Both the position numbers and the translations under genes were made by a program. This document shows positions 1 through 12,418 of a stretch of 64,000 nucleotides of DNA, in pieces (position 1 is the stretch's first letter; the number at the start of each line of letters is the position of its first letter). Below the pieces are notes generated by a model. It was given only the letters and a program-made list of their open reading frames with translations. It was not told the DNA's origin and did no database searches. Origin of the DNA: Microbacterium sp. Root180. Lineage in GTDB: Bacteria; Actinomycetota; Actinomycetes; Actinomycetales; Microbacteriaceae. The DNA is taken from the NCBI RefSeq assembly GCF_001428485.1, contig NZ_LMHS01000003.1:372001-436000 (forward strand). The letters run 5' to 3'.

Positions 1-8
1 CGAGGGAC

Positions 9-2249
9 TCAGCCGTGTGTATCAGGCTCAGCTTCTCGGGCGGGCGTCGCCGCGATGAATTGCTCCTCGTCACCCTCGGCCGGGACCGGGGAACGCCGAC
101 GTGCGCGCCGCTGGAGGATGACCCAGCCGATCGCCGCCGCCGCTCCGAGCGCGAGCGCCGCCACCATGACCGGGAACCCGGGCGGCCGGAACGCGACCGT
201 CACGATGTCTCCTGGCTGCGCCTCGGACGTGTCGACGGTCAGCAGCCACCCTCGCGTCGGCGAGGCGTGATCGGCGCCGCTTATCGCATAGCCGGGGTAG
301 TCGAGTCGCCCGAGCACGACGCGCGAGTCGTTCCCGACCGAGTCCACACGGAAGGTCACCGTCGTGCCGGACGTGTCAAGAACGGTGACCTCCGTGCCCG
401 ACCCCGTCCAGGCGACGCCTCCGGCGCCCGCCACCTCCTGGGCGCGCTCGAACAGCCACGTGTAATCCCCGTCGGCAACGAGACGCCATCCCTCCGGCGG
501 CATCGGCTGCTCCGGGAAGGTCGCCTTCATCGCGAGGATCGTGCTGACGCCCATGAGGTCGGCGACCGGGAGCCCAGTCGTGTCGTCGGTGCTCCACAGC
601 GTGGCGAGCGAATCGGCGCAGGTCGAACCCCGCAGGTCCATGCACAGGTCCCTGGAGAACGTCGAGTACGGCAGCACCGTGTACAGGCTGCTGACTGGCG
701 TCGGGCTCAGATACCAGAGGTTACCCATCAGACGCTCATCGAAGCTCGCATCCACACCTCCGTAGGCGTAGATGTCTCCTACGACGATCGCGTCGCCGGA
801 TGCCTCGGCGAGCACGGCTTCCATGCGTTCGACACTGTCCGGCACACCGAACTTCGGCAGCGGCGTGTACGGGAACACGAGCATCTGCGGCACGACCAGC
901 AGCCCCGACACCGCGACGGCCGCGGCAGCCGTGAGCCCGGTCCGCCGCGCGTCGCCCGGAGCCCGAGGGGACAGGGCCACGAACGCGATCCCCACGATGG
1001 CGAGTGCCTGGACGACCAGGACAACGGCAAGAGAGCGCCATTGCGGCGGGGTGTTGGCGAAGGTGATACCCGTGGTCACCAGGAGGAGGGCGAACGACCA
1101 CCCGACGCGGCGACCTGTGACGAGAGCGGGGAAGGCGTGTGTGGCCATGACCGCGACGAGGACGCATGCGGCGAGGCACACGTACGGCATGAAGCGCACC
1201 GGCCAGCGCAGCGGCCCCACCTGGCTCGGTCCGATGACGAGGACGATCATGAGCGCGAGGAGCACGAACAGCGGGATGCACCGCCGGACGACGCTGCGCG
1301 GCATCGGCAGCAGGAGCGGGAGCAGCGGGAGCAGCCAGGCGACGTACACGAGCGGGGCAGCCGTCTCAGGCCCCCACCACGCGCCGACGGATGCCGTTGC
1401 AGTGGGCGCCGCCGCCGACATGAGGTCGCTCAGATCTGCGTTGAGGAAGCGCGCGTTGGAGATGCCGAGTCCTGCGCGCGCGGTGACGGGCGCGGTGAGC
1501 ACACCGGGCAGATACACCACGATGGTAAGAAGTGCCCCCCACGCGGAAGCCAGCAGGGTGCGCACGATGCGCCCGCGATCGCGGCCGATGATCGCGCGTA
1601 CCAGGCTCTCGACCAGGATGATGACGAGGATCAGAACGCCGAACACGTAGCCGAACGTGACCAGCGCGAAGCTAGCGAGGAGATAAGGGATCGGGGAGCG
1701 GAGGGCCTCGACCGACCGGCGTAGACCCCACCAGACCCAGGGCAGCACCGCCGCGTTGAACAGGCCGGTCGCCCACGACGGGGCATCCATGTACACCGTG
1801 AAACCGCCGAGTGGCACGAGAACCCCGGCGACCGCGGCCCAGGGGGCACTCGCGGTGAAGGACCGGGACAGCAGGTACACGCCACCGGCCATGAGCATGA
1901 GGAAGGCGATCTTCACGATGGTCGTGTGAACGACAGGATTCTCCGCCCAGCGGGCGGTGATCGCGATCAGCCACGTGAGCGGATTGAGCAGGCCCCACTG
2001 CCCTTCGGCGAAGTAGTTTCCCGCCTGCCATGCGTGCGGGTCGAGGACGGGGAAGCTGCCGCTCAGCAGCCGGTCGCCCAGCTGCCACCACTGCCCGAAC
2101 GCGCCGACCTCGCTGTCGTCCGCGAAGTAGAACCGTGGAGTGACGAAGACCCGGGACACCGCGAAGACGCCGGTGAGCGTGACCGTGACTGCGACCCAGA
2201 CTGCGGCCACCCCCCGACGGCGGGCGGTCACGGAGGTCTGTTGGGTCAC
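9..2249 (-). CDS. Large polytopic membrane protein, YfhO/GT-C-like
   Basis: A 746-residue protein with an N-terminal transmembrane segment (about residues 14-34), then many hydrophobic helices to about residue 460, a soluble extracytoplasmic part (about 465-700) and one last helix (about 700-720) before a basic tail. An acidic pair (D44-D45, in the context FADDSE) lies just after the first helix, where GT-C glycosyltransferases carry their catalytic acidic motif. This layout resembles YfhO-type proteins, which use lipid-linked sugars to decorate cell-envelope polymers. The start is GTG; no clear Shine-Dalgarno is seen. It is divergent from rmlA, which fits a role in surface polysaccharide. 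The exact substrate cannot be read from the sequence. The stop lies just inside the window edge. Confidence 0.75.
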   Translation of the reverse strand: MTQQTSVTARRRGVAAVWVAVTVTLTGVFAVSRVFVTPRFYFADDSEVGAFGQWWQLGDRLLSGSFPVLDPHAWQAGNYFAEGQWGLLNPLTWLIAITARWAENPVVHTTIVKIAFLMLMAGGVYLLSRSFTASAPWAAVAGVLVPLGGFTVYMDAPSWATGLFNAAVLPWVWWGLRRSVEALRSPIPYLLASFALVTFGYVFGVLILVIILVESLVRAIIGRDRGRIVRTLLASAWGALLTIVVYLPGVLTAPVTARAGLGISNARFLNADLSDLMSAAAPTATASVGAWWGPETAAPLVYVAWLLPLLPLLLPMPRSVVRRCIPLFVLLALMIVLVIGPSQVGPLRWPVRFMPYVCLAACVLVAVMATHAFPALVTGRRVGWSFALLLVTTGITFANTPPQWRSLAVVLVVQALAIVGIAFVALSPRAPGDARRTGLTAAAAVAVSGLLVVPQMLVFPYTPLPKFGVPDSVERMEAVLAEASGDAIVVGDIYAYGGVDASFDERLMGNLWYLSPTPVSSLYTVLPYSTFSRDLCMDLRGSTCADSLATLWSTDDTTGLPVADLMGVSTILAMKATFPEQPMPPEGWRLVADGDYTWLFERAQEVAGAGGVAWTGSGTEVTVLDTSGTTVTFRVDSVGNDSRVVLGRLDYPGYAISGADHASPTRGWLLTVDTSEAQPGDIVTVAFRPPGFPVMVAALALGAAAAIGWVILQRRARRRSPVPAEGDEEQFIAATPAREAEPDTHG

Positions 2250-2359
2250 GTCGAACCAATCAGGTGGCGGGGAGATTGAGCCACTCTAGCAACGGCCACA
2301 CGGCGACCCGTGCGGGCCACCCGCCGCGTGAAGGGGCGCGGCTGTGGAACTATGGGACG

Positions 2360-4226
<1,867 letters not shown>

Positions 4227-4227
<1 letters not shown>

Positions 4228-5675
4228 TGACGGAATTCGGCAAGCCCCTCCGGCCGACCATCACCCCGATCCCGGGGCTCGTGCTGTGGGATCTCACCGT
4301 TCACGGCGACAGCCGCGGCTGGTTCAAGGAGAACTGGCAGCGGGAGAAGATGGTGGCCGCGGGTGTGCCCGACTTCGGGCCGGTGCAGAACAACGTGTCG
4401 TTCAACGACGCGGTGGGCACCACGCGGGGCATCCATGCCGAGCCGTGGGACAAGTGGGTGTCGGTCGCGACCGGCCGTGTCTTCGGCGTATGGGTCGATC
4501 TCCGCGAAGGCCCGACCTTCGGAACCCGCTTCACGGCGGAGCTCGACCCGTCGCGCGCGATCTTCGTCCCCCGCGGGGTGGGGAACGGCTACCAGACGCT
4601 CGAGCCCGATACCGCGTACACCTATCTCGTCAACGAGCACTGGTCGCCGGAAGCGACGTATTCGTTCCTCAACCTCGCCGACGAGAGCGCCGCGATCGAA
4701 TGGCCCATCCCGCTCGATCGGGCCGAGATCTCCGACAAGGACCTCCGCCACCCCCGGCTCGCCGATGTCGCGCCCGTCGCCCCGCGGAAGATCCTCGTCA
4801 CCGGCGCGGACGGACAGCTGGGCCGCGCACTGCGCGCCGAGTTCGGCGACGCCCCCCACATCGAGTACACGACGCGCGCCCAGCTCGACCTCGCCTCGCC
4901 CGAGGTCGTCACTGCACGGCGCTGGCGCGAGTACGACGCGATCATCAATGCCGCCGCGTACACAGCCGTGGATCTCGCTGAGACGCCCGAAGGCCGCCGC
5001 GCTGCGTGGACGGTCAATGTGACAGGGGTGTCGCACCTCGCTCGGATCGCGCACGAGAACCGGCTCGCACTCATCCACGTCTCCAGCGATTACGTCTTCG
5101 ACGGCTCATCGGCCGATCCCTATCGGGAGGACGACCCGCTCGACCCGCTCGGCGTCTACGGCCAGACGAAGGCGGCCGCCGACGCCATCGTCTCGTCCGT
5201 GGACCGGCACTACATCCTCCGGACGTCCTGGGTCATCGGAGACGGACGCAACTTCGTGCGCACGATGAGCGGCCTCGCCGAACGAGGTGTCGACCCACGG
5301 GTGGTCGACGATCAGCTCGGGCGGCTGACGTTCACCGATGACCTGGCGCGCGGCATCCGTCACCTGCTGGACACGGGGGCGCCCTTCGGGGTCTACAACC
5401 TCACGGGCTCCGGCCAGCCCGCCTCGTGGTGCGACGTCGCCCGCCGCGTCTTCGCGCTCACCGGGCACGACCCGCAGCGCGTCGGCGCCGTCTCGACGGA
5501 CGAGTACTTCGCGAGCGCGAAGGGGCTGGTCGCTCCGCGTCCTCGCCGCAGCGTGCTCGACCTCGCCAAGATCATCGCGACCGGGTTCGAGCCGGCCGAC
5601 TGGGATGCCGCCCTCGGTGGATATCTCCGCGATGCGCAGTCGCCGGCTCCCGACGGGGGTCAGCCGGCGTTGTAG
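4227..5675 (+). CDS. rmlC-rmlD: Fused dTDP-4-dehydrorhamnose 3,5-epimerase / reductase (RmlC-RmlD)
   Basis: One 482-residue protein carries the last two steps of dTDP-L-rhamnose synthesis. Residues 1 to about 185 are an RmlC cupin epimerase (GDSRGWFKE, then RGIH with H70 as the likely catalytic base and K76 after it). Residues about 187-475 are an RmlD reductase (GADGQLG 193-199, SSDYVFDG 286-293, YGQTK 311-315 with the catalytic Tyr/Lys). The two are usually separate proteins of about 180-200 and 290-300 residues, and the fused length is their sum. The ATG at 4227 overlaps the rmlB stop; a GTG one codon upstream is also possible. The last 16 nt overlap the convergent wzt gene. Confidence 0.93.
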
Positions 5676-6406
5676 TCGGCGTTGTAGCGATCGAGCACTT
5701 CGCCGATCGGAGCATCCATCTGCAGCCGGCCCTTGTCGAGATAGAGTCCGCGCGTGCAGAAGCGGCGCAGGTCGCGCTCGCTGTGACTGACGAAGAACAG
5801 CGTGCGACCGTCGGCGAGCAGCTCGTCGATGCGCTTGTAGCACTTCTCCCTGAAGGCCTTGTCGCCGACGGCGAGCACCTCGTCGACGAGGAGGATCGGC
5901 TCCTCGAGCTGCGACACCACGGCGAACGCGAGCCGCACCTTCATGCCGTTGGAGAGGTGCTTGTACGGCGTGTCGATGGACTCCTGGAGCTCGGCGAACT
6001 CGATGATCCCGTCGAACCGGCGGGCGACCTCGGCCTTGGGCATCCCGTGAAGCCCCGCCGTCAGGCGCACGTTCTCGCGCACGGTGAGGTCGCCGACGAA
6101 CCCGCCCGTGATCTCGATGAGCGGCGCGACTCCGCCGTTGACCTCGACCGTGCCCTCGTCCTGGATGAGGACTCCGGCGACGAGCTTGAGGAGCGTGCTC
6201 TTTCCCTGGCCGTTGCGGCCGACGACCCCGATCGACTCACCGGGTCGCACATCGAAGGTGACATCGCGCAGGGGCCAGAACTCGCCCGGCTTGCTGCGGC
6301 GCGACGAGTCGGCGAACAGGTCCTTGATGCTCCGGCGCCCGCGGCGGTTGCGGCGGAACCGCACGCCGAGATCGCGCACCTCGATGGCATGATCGGATGC
6401 CGTCAT
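5660..6406 (-). CDS. wzt: ABC-2 polysaccharide exporter, ATP-binding subunit (Wzt-like)
   Basis: ATPase of a lipid-linked polysaccharide exporter, 248 residues, a nucleotide-binding domain only, without the C-terminal glycan-binding domain of O9a-type Wzt. It shows Walker A GRNGQGKST, signature HLSNGMKVRLAF and Walker B ILLVDEVLAVGD, the last typical of the Wzt/TagH group. The ATG overlaps the stop of the permease gene by 1 nt, so the two are coupled. With glf and rml genes beside it, the arrangement recalls the M. tuberculosis galactan exporter Rv3781/Rv3783; the substrate here is inferred. A longer upstream reading (to 6691) would run inside the permease gene and is rejected. Confidence 0.92.
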   Translation of the reverse strand: MTASDHAIEVRDLGVRFRRNRRGRRSIKDLFADSSRRSKPGEFWPLRDVTFDVRPGESIGVVGRNGQGKSTLLKLVAGVLIQDEGTVEVNGGVAPLIEITGGFVGDLTVRENVRLTAGLHGMPKAEVARRFDGIIEFAELQESIDTPYKHLSNGMKVRLAFAVVSQLEEPILLVDEVLAVGDKAFREKCYKRIDELLADGRTLFFVSHSERDLRRFCTRGLYLDKGRLQMDAPIGEVLDRYNADYNAG

Positions 6407-7212
6407 CACAGCTCCTTCAGCAGGGGACGCTCGAGGCGGCGGAAGACGAACATGCCCAGCGCGAGGAAGCCGACGCTCATGACGGCGCCGACGCCGATGA
6501 CCCACGGGTCCCACTCCTCGGCGAAGAAGCCGACGCGGTACAGCGCGAAGATGCCCGACAGGGGGTTGAAGGCGGCGAGCGTCTCGAAGACGCCGGGAAG
6601 ATCGGACACCCCGTAGATCACCGGCGACGCGTAGAACAGCGCACGGAGGATCAGCTTCGTCGTGCGCTCCAGGTCGGTCCAGATGACGCACAGGGGCGCC
6701 ACGAGCAGACCGAGACCGACGAGCAGCACCGTCTGCAGCAGGACGGCCACCGGGAAGAGGAGAAGACCCCAGTTCATCTGCACCGGGGTCTCACTGAACG
6801 CGGCGATCACCACGAACAGCGCGAGCACGGGGAGTGAGCACAGGAACTCGATGCCCTTGGACAGGACGATGCGGTTGACCCAGATCGAGCGCGGAATGGC
6901 CGTCGAGCGCACGAGCCGCGCGTCCTTGCTGAAGGCGCGGGTGAAATCGGAGACCGCGGCGTTGAACCACACCCAGGGAAGGAGCGCCGTGATGAGGAAC
7001 ACGATGTACGGCTCATGACCGACCGTGCGCTGGAAGATCTGGGTGAAGACGAACCAGTAGATCGCGCTCATGACGAGCGGATCGAGCACGGACCACAGGT
7101 AGCCCAGCGCACTGGTCGCGTAGCGAACCTTGAGGTCGCGGGCGGACAGCAGCCACAACGAGTGGAGGTACCGCCTCGGCGATCCGGGCGCGCCGACTGC
7201 TGCGGTGGTCAC
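6406..7212 (-). CDS. wzm: ABC-2 polysaccharide exporter, permease subunit (Wzm-like)
   Basis: The 268-residue integral membrane permease pairs with the ATPase encoded immediately downstream. After a short cytosolic start (residues 1-30) it has six hydrophobic segments. The stretch ARDLKVRYATSALGYLWSVL and the NPLSG motif before the last helices are typical of Wzm/TagG permeases. The start is GTG. A TAGACT box lies 6 nt before it, so transcription probably begins at the start codon and the mRNA is leaderless. The start is separated from the upstream glf gene by only 23 nt. Confidence 0.92.
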   Translation of the reverse strand: MTTAAVGAPGSPRRYLHSLWLLSARDLKVRYATSALGYLWSVLDPLVMSAIYWFVFTQIFQRTVGHEPYIVFLITALLPWVWFNAAVSDFTRAFSKDARLVRSTAIPRSIWVNRIVLSKGIEFLCSLPVLALFVVIAAFSETPVQMNWGLLLFPVAVLLQTVLLVGLGLLVAPLCVIWTDLERTTKLILRALFYASPVIYGVSDLPGVFETLAAFNPLSGIFALYRVGFFAEEWDPWVIGVGAVMSVGFLALGMFVFRRLERPLLKEL

Positions 7213-7218
7213 GATGCG

Positions 7219-7224
7219 AGTCTA
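7219..7224 (-). promoter_or_regulatory. -10 box of a leaderless promoter for wzm-wzt
   Basis: On the minus strand the hexamer TAGACT lies 6 nt upstream of the wzm GTG. This is the spacing expected when transcription starts at the first base of the start codon. No Shine-Dalgarno is visible. Confidence 0.5.
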
Positions 7225-7235
7225 AGGGGCGCCGA

Positions 7236-8704
<1,469 letters not shown>

Positions 8705-9931
8705 ATGCGTGCCCGCATCATCTCGATCATCCTGCCCGTCATCCTCATCGTCGGCGCGAGTGTCGCCACCGCAGCACCGGCGCAGGCCGCCACCGGTGAC
8801 GCGGCGACCGTCTTCGCCCAGACCAACGCCCAGCGCGTGAAGGCCGGTCTCAAGCCTCTGATCTCCGATCCGATCCTGGATCAGGCTGCCGGCGAGTGGG
8901 CCCGGGTGATGGCGAACTCGTGCACCTTTTCGCACAGCAGCTCCACCTGGCGGGCCAGCCGCGTCGCGAAGGCCGGATGGTCAGCCACCGGCGAGAACAT
9001 CGCCGCCGGCTACGCGACGGGAGCGGTGGTGAGCGCGTGGATGGCCTCCCCCGGCCACCGCGCGAACATCCTCAACGCGAAGTACACCGGTGTCGGCATC
9101 GGCCACGCGAAAGGCACGTGCTACTCCTCCTACTGGGTGCAGATATTCGGCCTGACCAAGACCGCCGCACCGGCCGGAGTGGCCGATGTCAGCGGCGATC
9201 TCAACGCCGACGTGGTCGCGGTCGACTCGAACGGCCAGCTCCTCGCGTACCGCGGCGCCGGCAACGGTCGCTGGGCCGGCTCATCCGTGGTGGGGTCGGG
9301 CTGGACGGCGAGCGACAAGCTGGTGACGCTCGGCGACTTCACCGGCGACAGCGTGAACGATGTCGGCAGACTCCGCGCCGACGGCACGTTCGACCTGCTC
9401 GCCGGAACCGGCCGTGGCGGATTCGTGGCTCCCGCGACGATCGGCCGGGGCTGGACGGGCTACCGGCTCGTCACCGGCGGCGTCGACTACGACGGAGATC
9501 GACGCCCTGACGTGCTCGCCGTGACGACGGCCGGCGCGCTCATGCTCCACCGCGGCAACGGCGCGGGCGGCTGGGCGGGTTCGGCGGTCAAGGTCGGGTC
9601 GGGATGGGGCGGGATGACCGCCGTGTTCTACGCCGGCGACTTCAACGGCGACACTCGCGGCGACGTCATGGCGCGCCGCAGCGACGGCACGCTGTGGCTG
9701 TACCCGACCTCGGGCGCGAGCTCGTGGGGGCCGTCCAAGCGGGTGGGCACGGGTTGGAGCGGGCTCACGGCCGTCTTCAGCCCCGGGGACTTCGACGGCA
9801 CCGGAAAGCCGGACGTGATGGCGCGCAAGACCGACGGCACACTGCTGCTCTACCGCGGGAACGGCGCCGGCGGCTGGGGGACGACCAGCGTCCTCGGCGC
9901 CGGCTGGAACGCGTTCAGCGGTATCGGCTGA
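8705..9931 (+). CDS. Secreted CAP-domain protein with C-terminal FG-GAP repeats
   Basis: A 408-residue exported protein. Residues 1-29 are a signal peptide ending in AQAA. About 30-145 is a CAP/SCP domain (FSHSS, GENIAAGY, GHRANILN; the His and Glu of the CAP cavity are present). About 155-408 are FG-GAP/VCBS-like repeats of the form GDFNGDTRGDVMAR, each carrying a calcium-loop-like DxNxDxxxD pattern, likely folding as part of a beta-propeller. CAP proteins have diverse roles; the activity is unknown, and the propeller may bind a glycan or the cell surface. The ATG follows a strong GGAGG; an in-frame reading from 8522 lacks a signal peptide at its start. The last repeats resemble those of the protein at 29998-32424. 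Confidence 0.88.
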   Translation: MRARIISIILPVILIVGASVATAAPAQAATGDAATVFAQTNAQRVKAGLKPLISDPILDQAAGEWARVMANSCTFSHSSSTWRASRVAKAGWSATGENIAAGYATGAVVSAWMASPGHRANILNAKYTGVGIGHAKGTCYSSYWVQIFGLTKTAAPAGVADVSGDLNADVVAVDSNGQLLAYRGAGNGRWAGSSVVGSGWTASDKLVTLGDFTGDSVNDVGRLRADGTFDLLAGTGRGGFVAPATIGRGWTGYRLVTGGVDYDGDRRPDVLAVTTAGALMLHRGNGAGGWAGSAVKVGSGWGGMTAVFYAGDFNGDTRGDVMARRSDGTLWLYPTSGASSWGPSKRVGTGWSGLTAVFSPGDFDGTGKPDVMARKTDGTLLLYRGNGAGGWGTTSVLGAGWNAFSGIG

Positions 9932-9967
9932 GCCGTCGACCCGTCGGCGCCGATGGGGTGGTCAGGA

Positions 9968-11263
9968 TCACCCGGCGGCGCCGACGACGATGCGCGGCGT
10001 ACCCACCCAGGATGCGGCATCCGTCGCGTTGCGACCGTCGACGAGAAGACGGATGCCTGGAAGCTGCTCCGGGGTCAGCGCGCGGTAGTCCGCGTGGTCG
10101 GTCTGGAGAACGGCCACATCGACCGCGTCGCCCAGGGCGAACGGCTCGAATCCGAGAGCGCGGAGCTCGTCGTCGCTGTAGAGCGGGTCGTGGACGCGGA
10201 CCTCGGCGCCGCGCGCCTTCAGCGCCTCGACGGTCGGGAAGACGCCCGAGAACGCCGTCTCCTTGACTCCCCCGCGATACGCCGCACCCAGGACGACGGC
10301 GCGGCTGCCCTCGAGCGAGCCGAGGACGCCGGCGGCCTGGGCGACGAGGCGCTCCGGCATCGAGGCGTTGAGCAGGCGTGCGGTGCGCACGATGTCGGCG
10401 TCGGGGTCGGTCGACAGGTACAGGCGGGGGTACACGGGGATGCAGTGACCGCCGACCGCGATGCCGGGCCGGTGGATGTGGCTGTAGGGCTGCGAGTTGC
10501 AGGCCTCGATGACCTGGTAGACGTCGATGCCGTGGTCCGCGGCGAACAGCGCGAACTGGTTCGCCAGGCCGATGTTCACATCGCGGTAGGTGGTCTCGGC
10601 GAGCTTCGCCATCTCGGCGGCCTCGGCCGAGCCGAGGTCCCACACGCCGTTCGCGCGCGCCAGGTCGTCGCGCTCATCGAACTGCAGCACCGCCTCGTAG
10701 AACTCACGGGCACGCTCGGCGCCCGCCTCGGAGAGGCCGCCGATCAGCTTGGGGTACTTGCGAAGATCGGCGAACACGCGGCCCGTGAGCACGCGCTCGG
10801 GCGAGAACACGAGGTGGAAGTCGGCGCCCTCGGTGAGGCCCGAGCCCTCCTCGAGCATCGGCTTCCAGCGGCCGCGGGTCGTGCCGACCGGAAGGGTCGT
10901 CTCGTACGACACGAGCGTGCCGGGCGTGAGGTGCTCCGCGAGCGAGCGGGTCGCGCCATCCATCCACGCGAAGTCGGGCTCCCACGTGGTGTCGTTCACG
11001 AAGAGCGGGACCACGAGCACGACGGCGTCGGCGCCGGGGATGGCGTCGGCGTAGTCGGTCGTCGCGCGCAGGCGTCCGGCGGGAACGAGCTCGGAGAGCT
11101 TCTCCTGCAAGTGCGCCTCTCCGGGGAAGGGCTCGATGCCGGCGTTGACGGCATCGACCGCCTTCGGGTTGACATCGACGCCGATCACCTCGTGACCCGA
11201 GTCGGCGAACTGGACGGCGAGGGGAAGGCCGATCTTTCCGAGGGCCACGACGGCGATACGCAT
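9968..11263 (-). CDS. Nucleotide-sugar 6-dehydrogenase (WecC/WbpA type)
   Basis: NAD-dependent four-electron oxidation of C6 of a UDP-sugar (UDP-GlcNAc, UDP-ManNAc or UDP-glucose) to the uronic acid. The 431-residue product starts with the Rossmann segment VVALGKIGLPLA, includes the GGHCIPVYP stretch that holds the catalytic cysteine of this family, and is of normal length. The sequence style is nearer to UDP-HexNAc dehydrogenases (WecC, WbpA, TviB) than to UDP-glucose dehydrogenase. In this locus it could supply UDP-GlcNAc-uronic acid to the oxidoreductase/aminotransferase/acetyltransferase trio at 21.2-23.9 kb. A TAGACT box 7 nt before the ATG suggests a leaderless message. Confidence 0.88.
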   Translation of the reverse strand: MRIAVVALGKIGLPLAVQFADSGHEVIGVDVNPKAVDAVNAGIEPFPGEAHLQEKLSELVPAGRLRATTDYADAIPGADAVVLVVPLFVNDTTWEPDFAWMDGATRSLAEHLTPGTLVSYETTLPVGTTRGRWKPMLEEGSGLTEGADFHLVFSPERVLTGRVFADLRKYPKLIGGLSEAGAERAREFYEAVLQFDERDDLARANGVWDLGSAEAAEMAKLAETTYRDVNIGLANQFALFAADHGIDVYQVIEACNSQPYSHIHRPGIAVGGHCIPVYPRLYLSTDPDADIVRTARLLNASMPERLVAQAAGVLGSLEGSRAVVLGAAYRGGVKETAFSGVFPTVEALKARGAEVRVHDPLYSDDELRALGFEPFALGDAVDVAVLQTDHADYRALTPEQLPGIRLLVDGRNATDAASWVGTPRIVVGAAG

Positions 11264-11270
11264 GGATTCC

Positions 11271-11276
11271 AGTCTA
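11271..11276 (-). promoter_or_regulatory. -10 box of a leaderless promoter for the dehydrogenase
   Basis: Minus-strand TAGACT is 7 nt upstream of the ATG at 11263. It has the same sequence and spacing class as the box before wzm. Confidence 0.5.
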
Positions 11277-11404
11277 GGCGAGGCGGCGCTCCCCGGTCGG
11301 CATCCAGGGAACCCCCGGGTCACGTCGGGGTATCCTGGCCCGACGCGCTCGCGCGCGATGCCCCTCCCCCGACGACGGCCGAGCCCTGTGAGGACCCCGA
11401 GCCC

Positions 11405-12418
11405 GTGCGCCCTTCAGACATCCGACGAGCACCCGCCACGCGCGGACCCTCGGCGACGCGGAACTCCGGGATCGACCTCCTTCGCGTCCTCGGCATCTGC
11501 GCCGTCGTCTACGGGCACGTCGTGACCACCGAGACCACAGCCCAGTGGATCTACCCGTGGCACGGCCCGCTCTTCTTCTTCCTCTCCGGCTACTTCTGGA
11601 AGCGCGGCCGGAGTGCAACGTCCGAGCTGCGGATCCGCGCCCGGTCGCTCCTCGTGCCCTACGCGTTCTGGCTCGCCGCCGGGCTCGTGCTCCTCGGCAT
11701 CGCCGGCCTGCTCACGGTGGAGGGGGTGTTCGCGATCGCGCGTGGGGGCGTATCCGCCAAGGGCATCTTTGCAGCGTTCTGGTTCGTCACCGCACTGTTC
11801 TGGGCGACGATGCTCGCGCGGCTGCTGGAACCCCTTCCCGGCTGGGTTGCGTGGGCCGTCGCCGTCGCTGGCGTCGCTGCGTCCTACTCGCTGCCGATGG
11901 GCGCGCTGCCGCTCGCGCTCGGCCACGCCTTCCCGGGACTGCTGTTCCTCCTGTTCGGCGCGCTCGCGGCGCGGGTGCGTCTGCCGTGGTGGGCCGGTCT
12001 GGCGCTGCTCGCGGCGTGCGCGGCGGTGATCGCCGCGCTCCCGATCGCGTACTTCAACCTGAAGTCCCTCAACCTCGGCACCCCCGTCGTCGGCGTGCTG
12101 CTGGCCGTCGCCCTCTCGTGGGGCCTGACCGTCTCGTTCGGGCACGTCTCCGCTGCGTGGGCCACGCTTCCCGCGACCGCGGGCATCGCGGTGGTCCTCC
12201 TCCACACGTTCGTGCTGTTCTTCGTCGCTCCGTGGGGCCTGCCCGTGCCGATCACCCTGGCGATCGTGCTGAGCGCGACGTGGGCGATCGCCGTGGTCCT
12301 GCGGTGGACGCCGCTCTCCCCCGCGGCCTGCGGGGTCCCGCGGCTCCGGGTCAGCGCCGGGCCGAGAGGATCGGCCGCAGCATCGAGAGTGCGGCGTCGC
12401 GTTCTCGATCGAAGCTGA
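11405..12418 (+). CDS. Acyltransferase family 3 membrane protein
   Basis: A 337-residue polytopic protein of the acyltransferase-3 family, which O-acylates (often O-acetylates) surface sugars using cytosolic acyl-CoA. The N-terminal motif RNSGIDLLRVLG followed by GHVV, and the FFFLSGYFWKRG segment, mark the family; about ten hydrophobic segments follow. The GTG at 11405 is preceded by GAGGA at 11390-11394, and TATCCT at 11331-11336 is a possible -10 box. The last 68 nt overlap the convergent glycosyltransferase gene; the tail after about residue 315 is arginine-rich and may be dispensable. Confidence 0.82.
   Translation: MRPSDIRRAPATRGPSATRNSGIDLLRVLGICAVVYGHVVTTETTAQWIYPWHGPLFFFLSGYFWKRGRSATSELRIRARSLLVPYAFWLAAGLVLLGIAGLLTVEGVFAIARGGVSAKGIFAAFWFVTALFWATMLARLLEPLPGWVAWAVAVAGVAASYSLPMGALPLALGHAFPGLLFLLFGALAARVRLPWWAGLALLAACAAVIAALPIAYFNLKSLNLGTPVVGVLLAVALSWGLTVSFGHVSAAWATLPATAGIAVVLLHTFVLFFVAPWGLPVPITLAIVLSATWAIAVVLRWTPLSPAACGVPRLRVSAGPRGSAAASRVRRRVLDRS

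Noticed and set aside
15..1724. 569-codon plus-strand reading frame at the left edge
   Set aside because: Antisense to the large membrane protein, rich in Arg/Asp/His repeats, without a recognisable motif.
9953..11404. Upstream extension of the acyltransferase reading frame to 9953
   Set aside because: The first 484 codons are antisense to the nucleotide-sugar dehydrogenase. The acyltransferase family begins at the RNSGIDLLR motif, shortly after the GTG at 11405.
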